Below, piece after piece: positions 1 to 5,344 of a DNA stretch of 5,344 nt. Both the position numbers and the translations under genes were made by a program. The number at the start of each line of letters is the position of its first letter. The first letter of the stretch is position 1. The notes under the pieces are model-generated. The model was not told the DNA's origin, did not search any database, and saw only the letters and a list, made by a program, of their open reading frames with translations. This stretch comes from Nitrospiraceae bacterium (GTDB taxonomy: Bacteria > Nitrospirota > Nitrospiria > Nitrospirales > Nitrospiraceae). The stretch lies in the NCBI GenBank assembly GCA_005800255.1, contig SYGW01000088.1, positions 1 to 5,344 of the forward strand, read 5' to 3'.

Positions 1-1
1 G

Positions 2-964
2 TATCAGGCGATCAATGGCCAACGGACCATTCTCTTCGTCGACGAGATCCATCGGTTTAACAAGGCGCAGCAGGATGCCTTTCTTCCCCATGTCGAGCGG
101 GGGACGATCATCCTGGTCGGGGCGACGACGGAGAATCCGTCCTTCGAAGTGATCTCGCCGCTTCTGTCTCGTTCTTTGGTTATCGTACTCAAGTCCCTTT
201 CTCCCGAGGCGCTCGGGCAGATCCTGGACCGGGCGCTCACGGACTCTGCGATCGGCTTGGGGGACTGGAAGGCCAGTCTGTCCCTCGAGGCCAGGGAACG
301 ATTGATTGCCTACGGCAACGGCGATGCCAGGGCGCTCCTGACGGCGCTGGACTTCGTGGTCCGGCAGCAGTCGGCTGGGCCTGACGGGACTCGCCTGATC
401 GATGGAGCGGCGTTGGAAGCCGCGCTGATGAAGAAATCGATCCGGTACGACAAGTCCGGTGAAGAACATTACAACGTCATCTCCGCCTACATTAAGAGCC
501 TTCGCGATTCCGATCCTGACGGAGCCCTCTATTGGCTTGCCCGGATGTTGGAAGGGGGGGAGGATCCGAAATTCATTGCGAGACGTCTGGTGATCTTTGC
601 CTCTGAGGATGTCGGCAATGCCGATCCGATGGGGCTGGTGGTGGCGACCGCAGTCGCTCAGGCCGTGCAGTTTGTCGGGCTGCCAGAGGCGCAGATCAAC
701 TTAGCCCAGGGGACGACCTACCTTGCCACCAGGCCGAAAGACAATGCTTCCTACGTCGGACTGCTTGAGGCGATGGAAGATGCGCAGGCCCAAGGGAATC
801 TGGGGGTTCCACTACATCTGCGGAATGCCGTGACGTCGATGATGAAGGGGTTCGGGTATGGGAAGGGTTACCGTTACGTCCATGACGATCCCAAGGCCAA
901 GGGGCAGGAGCATCTTCCCGAGCCGCTCAAGGGGAGGCGATATTATCGCCCTAATGGCGCGTAA
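2..964 (+). CDS. rarA: Replication-associated recombination protein A (RarA/MgsA), 3' part; 5' end outside the window
   Basis: RarA is a cytoplasmic AAA+ ATPase of the clamp-loader/RuvB group that acts at stalled replication forks with SSB and recombination proteins. The 320 visible residues begin just before Walker B ([11 protein letters not shown]14/E15). They continue through sensor 1 ([10 protein letters not shown], 40-49), the arginine-finger region (LLSR, R57) and sensor 2 (GDAR, R110). The MgsA/RarA C-terminal domain follows, with the family motifs SEDVGNADP (201-209), PLHLRNA (270-276), GYGKGYRY (286-293) and RRYYRP (312-317). Family members are about 430-450 aa, so roughly 110-125 N-terminal residues including Walker A are missing at the window edge. 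The internal GTG at 149 is only a valine codon. Two oddities: SRSLV replaces the usual SRARV/SRCRV at 56-60, and the protein stops three residues after YYRP, where many homologues carry about 20 more. Identity is nearly certain; the short tail may be natural. Confidence 0.96.
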   Translation, partial: YQAINGQRTILFVDEIHRFNKAQQDAFLPHVERGTIILVGATTENPSFEVISPLLSRSLVIVLKSLSPEALGQILDRALTDSAIGLGDWKASLSLEARERLIAYGNGDARALLTALDFVVRQQSAGPDGTRLIDGAALEAALMKKSIRYDKSGEEHYNVISAYIKSLRDSDPDGALYWLARMLEGGEDPKFIARRLVIFASEDVGNADPMGLVVATAVAQAVQFVGLPEAQINLAQGTTYLATRPKDNASYVGLLEAMEDAQAQGNLGVPLHLRNAVTSMMKGFGYGKGYRYVHDDPKAKGQEHLPEPLKGRRYYRPNGA

Positions 965-983
965 TTATTGCGCTATCTGGCAA

Positions 984-1011
984 TGGACAAAGATTTCTAA
1001 TCGGTTATACT
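984..1011 (+). promoter_or_regulatory. Candidate sigma70-type promoter for the PilZ gene
   Basis: A -35 box TGGACA (984-989, 5 of 6 to consensus) and a -10 box TATACT (1006-1011, 5 of 6) are separated by 16 bp. They lie in the 54-bp gap after rarA. The expected start of transcription is about 1017-1019, on or next to the GTG start codon of the PilZ gene. This would give a leaderless or nearly leaderless mRNA. The match is by eye only. Confidence 0.5.
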
Positions 1012-1018
1012 TAGGCCT

Positions 1019-1408
1019 GTGAAGCGGCAGGACCAAAAAACTGGTGGATCGATCGCAGCCACGAATGAACGGCGCAAGTTCGTCCGGGCGACGCTGGTTG
1101 GCTCGGCTTTGATTTCCCCGAAAAGTGGAGCCGAGGCGATGACGGCCGTATTGGATAACGTCAATAGCGTCGGCGCCGGTTTGCACGCAAAAGAGAAGTT
1201 GGCGGTAGGTTTGCCTGTGACCGTGTCATTGGCGTTTTTGGATTCCGATCGCGCAGAACAGATGGAGCGGCTCGGCGGGAAAGTGGCATGGGCTAAGCCG
1301 TGGGAGAAGGGGTTTCTGCTCGGCGTCGTCTGGGACGAGCTGGTTACGAAAGAAAAGAACCGCTGGTTGTATTACTACCTCGAAGAAACGGTCAAATCCT
1401 CCACGTAG
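1019..1408 (+). CDS. Single-domain PilZ protein, putative c-di-GMP receptor with altered motif
   Basis: This 129-aa cytoplasmic protein has no signal peptide or membrane segment. It looks like a stand-alone PilZ domain, the beta-barrel fold that binds cyclic di-GMP and controls motility, exopolysaccharide or other surface functions. The RxxxR motif is present as R19-K-F-V-R23 after a short polar tail. The second motif, normally (D/N)xSxxG, reads N47-V-N-S-V-G52, so Asn stands where Ser is expected. The later stretch GGKVAWAKPWEKGFLLGVVW resembles the PilZ strands after the motif. The start is GTG at 1019: an in-frame stop lies at 998-1000, and no start codon occurs between 1022 and the RxxxR motif. 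There is no good Shine-Dalgarno sequence; AGG at 1013-1015 is too close. The stop TAG at 1406-1408 lies inside the left terminal repeat of the adjoining palindromic element. Target pathway unknown. PilZ fold likely; ligand binding uncertain. Confidence 0.8.
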   Translation: MKRQDQKTGGSIAATNERRKFVRATLVGSALISPKSGAEAMTAVLDNVNSVGAGLHAKEKLAVGLPVTVSLAFLDSDRAEQMERLGGKVAWAKPWEKGFLLGVVWDELVTKEKNRWLYYYLEETVKSST

Positions 1409-1546
1409 CAGATTGCTGAGAAAGTCCGCCAGCTTCGTTCTCGCGTCGTTCAGACCTTCAACGTACCCTCTGGGTACGCCTCAGGCCTTCACTCGCTGCG
1501 GCCTTGCTGGACAGCCTTTTTGAGCAGTCTGCCGCAGCCTGCTACG
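1404..1546. repeat. Palindromic REP/MITE-like element between convergent genes
   Basis: This 143-bp segment has perfect 8-bp terminal inverted repeats, CGTAGCAG (1404-1411) and CTGCTACG (1539-1546). Inside them, imperfect arms pair at 1408-1433 and 1506-1532. The centre holds a perfect 7-bp hairpin, CGTACCC (1462-1468), loop TCT, GGGTACG (1472-1478). The right side carries about nine extra bases beside its terminal repeat compared with the left. The TAG stops of both the PilZ gene (1406-1408) and the ABC-F gene (1542-1544, minus strand) lie in the terminal repeats. It encodes no protein. The sequence resembles, from memory, a short repeat scattered through Nitrospira genomes; I could not verify this. 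It may also serve as a two-way terminator, although its T5 run (1517-1521) is within a stem arm rather than after one. Confidence 0.7.
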
Positions 1547-3386
1547 CGTAAGCTGTCAGTTTCTGTTTGACGCCTTCCAGCTCGGCTGAGAGCGTTTCCC
1601 ACCTGGTGGTAAGGCGCGCCAGCTCACTTTTCCAGCCGTCGTATTCCGTTTGTAGCGCGCTCCACTTGGTGGACTCATCTTTGTAGAGTGCCGGGTTGGC
1701 CAGTTCGAGGTCCCGCGCTTTAATCTTCGTCTCGCATTCGGCGATATCGGCTTCAGCTTTGACGATTTGCTTCTCCAGGCGGGCCTGGGTTTTGCTTAGA
1801 TCGCGGCGCTCTCCGGCTGAAGGTTTGGTCTGGGTCTGCGAGAGCATGGCTTTGGTCGGGCCAACAGTTTTCCCGCGATCCGCCCCCTTCAAGTCGTCGC
1901 TCGATTCTTTGATGGATTCGATTTCCTGCGCCTTCTTCCACAGGTAATACTCGTAGTCGCCGGTGAAGCTGCGGGCCTTGCCCTCTTCGATCTCAATGAC
2001 GCGGGTGCAGACTCTGGTCAGAAAGGTCGGGTCATGGGAAATAAAGATGATCGTGCCGGGAAAGTCCGAGAGGGCGTCGGTGAGCATGTCGACAGAGGCC
2101 GGATCGAGGTGGTTGGTCGGTTCGTCGAGCAGCAGGGTATTGGCCGGTTCGACCAGCATCCGTGCGAGCGCGACACGGTTACGTTCCCCCCCGCTCAGGG
2201 CCTTGATCGGCTTCTTTTGATCGTCGCCGGTAAACAGGAAGGCGCCGGCAATCCCGCGGAGGAAATTCGTTTCCGCCTGGCTGGAAACTTCTGAGAGGGA
2301 TTCCAGGATCGTATGTTCTGGGTTCAGCGTTTCGGCCTGGTGTTGGGCGAAGTAGTGCAGGGTGACGCCATGGCCGACGGACCGTTTGCCGTTGTCCGGC
2401 TCCAGCGCACCGGCCAGCATCTTGAGCAGCGTGCTTTTGCCCGCTCCGTTTTCTCCTACCAGGGCCACGCGTTGGCCCCGTTCGATCGAACAATCGACTC
2501 TCTCGTAGACCACTTTTTCGCCATAGCGTTTGGACGCGCCTTGGAGCTCCAGCACCTGCCGGCCGCTCGGCGGGGGGATGGGGAATTTGAACTTTACCCG
2601 TTTGGGATCGCGCTTCACCTCAATCATCTTGACCTTATCAAGCTGCTTGATGCGCGATTGGACCTGGCTGGCTTTGTTCGCCTGGTAGCGGAATCGATCC
2701 ACGAAGGTTTGAACCCGCGCGACTTCCTTGGCCTGGCGTCCCGCGGCGGCTTCTTGCTGCGCGTCCCGTTCGGCGCGGATCTTTTGGAACGAGGTATAGC
2801 TGCCGCGATATTCCTCGATCTTATGGTGCCGGAGGTCCCAGATGTGAGTAACGACGCGATTGAGAAATTCCGTGTCGTGGCTGATGATCAGCAGCGTCAT
2901 TTCCGAATCCAGGAGGAATTGCTCGAACCAGCGTTGCGTCGGTTTGTCCAAGTGGTTGGTCGGCTCGTCGAGCATCAGCACGTCCGGCTTGCTCAGCAGC
3001 AGATGCGCCAAGGCGACGCGCATCCGATAGCCGCCTGACAGCTTTTCGACTTCACGCCCGAAGTCGAGCTCCGAAAATCCCAATCCCATGAGAATCCGTT
3101 CGGCTTCATGCTCGGGATAGATGTCGCGGTGCGTGGCGTCCAACACGTTTTTGCCCGTGATGGTTTCGAGCTCCTGCGGGAGATAGCCGATGCGGAGTCT
3201 GGGCCGTTTGCGGATGGTGCCCTTGTCCGGCGACTCTTCCCCGAGGATCATGCGGAAGAGGGTCGTTTTGCCGGCGCCGTTTGGCCCGACCAGGCCGACC
3301 CGCGAACCGGGACGGAGATGCGTCGTGGCACCCTCAAGCAGCACTCTCGTGGAATATTGTTTATAGACGGATTCGATTTGGAGCAT
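1542..3386 (-). CDS. ABC-F family ATPase (Uup/YdiF-type), probable ribosome-associated factor
   Basis: ABC-F proteins are soluble twin-ATPase factors without membrane domains. Many bind the ribosomal E site and relieve stalled or antibiotic-inhibited translation. The 614-aa protein has two complete nucleotide-binding domains. NBD1 carries Walker A GPNGAGKTT (34-42), signature LSGGY (116-120), Walker B VLMLDEP (136-142, E141) and switch His170. NBD2 carries Walker A GENGAGKST (311-319), signature LSGGE (397-401), Walker B TLLLDEP (417-423, E422) and switch His451. A charged helical linker at about 190-275 is the P-site tRNA interaction motif region of this family. A lysine- and glutamate-rich tail (about 485-614) with a predicted coiled coil at about 525-610 matches Uup/YdiF-like members. 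The ATG at 3384-3386 gives the usual family start (MLQIESV), but no Shine-Dalgarno precedes it. tRNA-Ala lies 104 bp upstream on the same strand with no clear terminator between them. The stop codon is in the right terminal repeat of the palindromic element. Family certain; subfamily and antibiotic-resistance role not decidable here. Confidence 0.95.
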   Translation of the reverse strand: MLQIESVYKQYSTRVLLEGATTHLRPGSRVGLVGPNGAGKTTLFRMILGEESPDKGTIRKRPRLRIGYLPQELETITGKNVLDATHRDIYPEHEAERILMGLGFSELDFGREVEKLSGGYRMRVALAHLLLSKPDVLMLDEPTNHLDKPTQRWFEQFLLDSEMTLLIISHDTEFLNRVVTHIWDLRHHKIEEYRGSYTSFQKIRAERDAQQEAAAGRQAKEVARVQTFVDRFRYQANKASQVQSRIKQLDKVKMIEVKRDPKRVKFKFPIPPPSGRQVLELQGASKRYGEKVVYERVDCSIERGQRVALVGENGAGKSTLLKMLAGALEPDNGKRSVGHGVTLHYFAQHQAETLNPEHTILESLSEVSSQAETNFLRGIAGAFLFTGDDQKKPIKALSGGERNRVALARMLVEPANTLLLDEPTNHLDPASVDMLTDALSDFPGTIIFISHDPTFLTRVCTRVIEIEEGKARSFTGDYEYYLWKKAQEIESIKESSDDLKGADRGKTVGPTKAMLSQTQTKPSAGERRDLSKTQARLEKQIVKAEADIAECETKIKARDLELANPALYKDESTKWSALQTEYDGWKSELARLTTRWETLSAELEGVKQKLTAYA

Positions 3387-3387
3387 G

Positions 3388-3397
3388 CGAAATTTCG
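3388..3397. repeat. 10-bp perfect palindrome abutting the ABC-F start codon
   Basis: CGAAATTTCG is fully self-complementary and ends one base before the ABC-F start codon, where a Shine-Dalgarno would be expected. It could be an operator half-turn or a chance AT-rich palindrome. At 10 bp chance is quite possible. Confidence 0.3.
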
Positions 3398-3490
3398 TGA
3401 ACCAGGCGGATCGCGCTTACCGGGAGGAGCCGATGGTCATTCGGTGATTAGGGGTGGATGTCGAGGTTTCCTGAGCCTACGTGATTATTT

Positions 3491-3566
3491 TGGTGGAGCT
3501 GGCCGGGATTGAACCGGCGACCTCGTGAATGCCATTCACGCGCGCTCCCAACTGCGCTACAGCCCC
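3491..3566 (-). tRNA. tRNA-Ala (anticodon GGC), CCA encoded
   Basis: Read on the minus strand, this 76-nt gene folds into a complete cloverleaf. The acceptor stem is GGGGCTG/CAGCTCC, the D stem GCGC/GCGC with an 8-nt loop, the anticodon stem CGTGA/TCACG with loop ATGGCAT, and the T stem GCCGG/CCGGC with loop TTCAATC. The discriminator is A73 and CCA is encoded at 3491-3493. The anticodon GGC reads GCC and GCU alanine codons. The acceptor stem contains the G3:U70 wobble pair, the classic identity element for alanyl-tRNA synthetase, which supports the assignment independently of the anticodon. Confidence 0.97.
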
Positions 3567-3614
3567 ACATCGATAGACTTGGAAATAAGCGAAAATACTC
3601 GTGAAACAGCGCTG

Positions 3615-3644
3615 ATGCTAACATGGCTTTCCCTCGGCAGTCAA
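3615..3644 (-). promoter_or_regulatory. Candidate promoter for tRNA-Ala
   Basis: On the minus strand a -35 box TTGACT (3639-3644, 5 of 6) and a -10 box TAGCAT (3615-3620, 4 of 6) are separated by 18 bp. A GC-rich discriminator, CAGCGCTG, follows the -10. That is typical of stable-RNA promoters under stringent control, though such regulation is inferred. Transcription would start near 3608 and give a leader of about 40 nt before the tRNA, to be removed by RNase P. Confidence 0.5.
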
Positions 3645-3678
3645 GAAAAGGCGAGAGACCAGGCCCAATTGTCTCTCG
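3643..3678 (-). terminator. Inverted repeat with downstream T-rich run on the minus strand, weak terminator candidate
   Basis: CGAGAGAC (3652-3659) and GTCTCTCG (3671-3678) form a perfect 8-bp stem with an 11-nt loop. On the minus strand it is followed by CCTTTTCTT, a modest U-tract. The plus strand has no T run after the stem. It would stop transcription arriving from the purA side just upstream of the tRNA-Ala promoter, insulating the tRNA. Alternatively it is an operator-like dyad or the 3' end of an unrecognised small RNA. Confidence 0.35.
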
Positions 3679-3687
3679 TGCTCGCAG

Positions 3688-3754
3688 GACGCGCGGCCGC
3701 AGGCTCCGCTCCTTTGACGCGCGTACGAAGAGACTGGCTGGCCTGCCTTTGACG
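3688..3754. repeat. Short interleaved direct repeats in the intergenic region
   Basis: Two pairs of direct repeats interleave here. GACGCGCG occurs at 3688-3695 and 3716-3723. CCTTTGACG occurs at 3711-3719 and again at 3746-3754, 35 bp apart. The second pair contains a -35-like TTGACG, but no matching -10 follows at proper spacing. They may be regulator sites or chance repeats in GC-rich DNA. Confidence 0.3.
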
Positions 3755-3791
3755 GTGAGGGGGCCGGTAAAAGGACGGCACGAGGAGCGAT

Positions 3792-5203
<1,412 letters not shown>

Positions 5204-5220
5204 GCAATGGATCTTCGCTC

Positions 5221-5250
5221 TAGGCAGAGACCGATTGTCAGTGCTACAAT
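5221..5250 (+). promoter_or_regulatory. Candidate extended -10 promoter for tRNA-Lys
   Basis: TGCTACAAT (5242-5250) combines an extended -10 TGn with a -10 box TACAAT (5 of 6). A weak -35, TAGGCA (5221-5226, 4 of 6), lies 18 bp upstream. Transcription would start near 5257, about 12 nt before the tRNA. The TTGTCA at 5235-5240 is too close to the -10 to serve as its -35. No terminator for purA is visible in the gap, so readthrough into the tRNA is also possible. Confidence 0.5.
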
Positions 5251-5268
5251 TCCCATCCTCCATTCTGT

Positions 5269-5344
5269 GAGCCGGTAGCTCAGCTGGTAGAGCATCGCCC
5301 TTTTAAGGCGAGGGTCCTGGGTTCGACCCCCAGCCGGCTCACCA
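5269..5344 (+). tRNA. tRNA-Lys (anticodon TTT), CCA encoded
   Basis: This complete 76-nt cloverleaf ends on the last base of the window. The acceptor stem GAGCCGG/CCGGCTC pairs perfectly. The D stem is GCTC/GAGC with loop AGCTGGTA, the anticodon stem TCGCC/GGCGA with loop CTTTTAA, and the T stem CTGGG/CCCAG with loop TTCGACC. The discriminator is A and CCA is encoded. The anticodon TTT reads AAA and AAG lysine codons. Whether a tRNA cluster continues beyond the window cannot be seen. Confidence 0.97.

Noticed and set aside
1462..1478. CRISPR repeat or phage attachment site
   Set aside because: There is only one hairpin with no spaced copies, no cas genes and no integrase.
1408..1532. Plain Rho-independent terminator between the convergent genes
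   Set aside because: The T5 run is inside a stem arm, and the length, terminal repeats and central hairpin fit a repeat element better, although it may still terminate transcription.
2313..3038. 241-aa open frame on the plus strand opposite the ABC-F gene
   Set aside because: It lies wholly antisense to a fully conserved ABC-F reading frame and has no recognisable domain; long antisense frames are expected in GC-rich genes.
3108..3512. 134-aa plus-strand open frame crossing the ABC-F start and running into tRNA-Ala
   Set aside because: It overlaps the conserved ABC-F N-terminus and the tRNA, with no protein motif.
3525..3752. 75-aa open frame starting inside tRNA-Ala
   Set aside because: It begins antisense within the tRNA gene and covers promoter and repeat sequence; no domain or ribosome binding site.
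5235..5250. TTGTCA/TACAAT as a promoter pair before tRNA-Lys
   Set aside because: The boxes are only 4 bp apart; the -10 is better explained as an extended -10 with a weak -35 at 5221-5226.

Overview
The window reads as an ordinary chromosomal segment of a moderately GC-rich (by eye high-50s %) Gram-negative-type bacterium. PurA resembles, as I recall them, deltaproteobacterial and Nitrospirota enzymes. A palindromic element at 1404-1546 resembles a repeat I remember from Nitrospira genomes. My best guess is a Nitrospira-lineage organism, but this is an inference and no 16S or other marker is present.

Layout, left to right. Positions 2-964 (+) hold the C-terminal 320 residues of the AAA+ ATPase RarA/MgsA, whose 5' part lies outside the window. 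Positions 1019-1408 (+) hold a small single-domain PilZ protein with a promoter so close that its mRNA may be leaderless. Positions 1404-1546 hold a compact palindromic element between two convergent genes; its 8-bp terminal inverted repeats contain the stop codons of both. Positions 1542-3386 (-) hold a full-length ABC-F ATPase (614 aa). Upstream of it on the same strand is tRNA-Ala(GGC) at 3491-3566, with its own promoter at 3615-3644. Positions 3567-3895 are a divergent intergenic region of about 330 bp with an inverted repeat, short direct repeats, a consensus-like promoter and a terminator-like hairpin just before purA. Positions 3896-5203 (+) encode adenylosuccinate synthetase PurA (435 aa). 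Positions 5269-5344 (+) are tRNA-Lys(TTT), ending exactly at the window edge, with an extended -10 promoter in the short gap after purA.

The content is mostly housekeeping: fork rescue (RarA), ribosome-associated ATPase (ABC-F), AMP synthesis (PurA) and two tRNAs. The PilZ protein is the only signalling component. I see no operon linking the protein genes, and no CRISPR array, prophage or toxin-antitoxin or defence locus. I did not find a new multi-gene system. The points most worth a second look are non-coding or at residue level: the element that supplies both stop codons, the purA leader hairpin, the Trp-to-Gly change in the PurA P-loop, the altered PilZ motif and the possible leaderless PilZ transcript.
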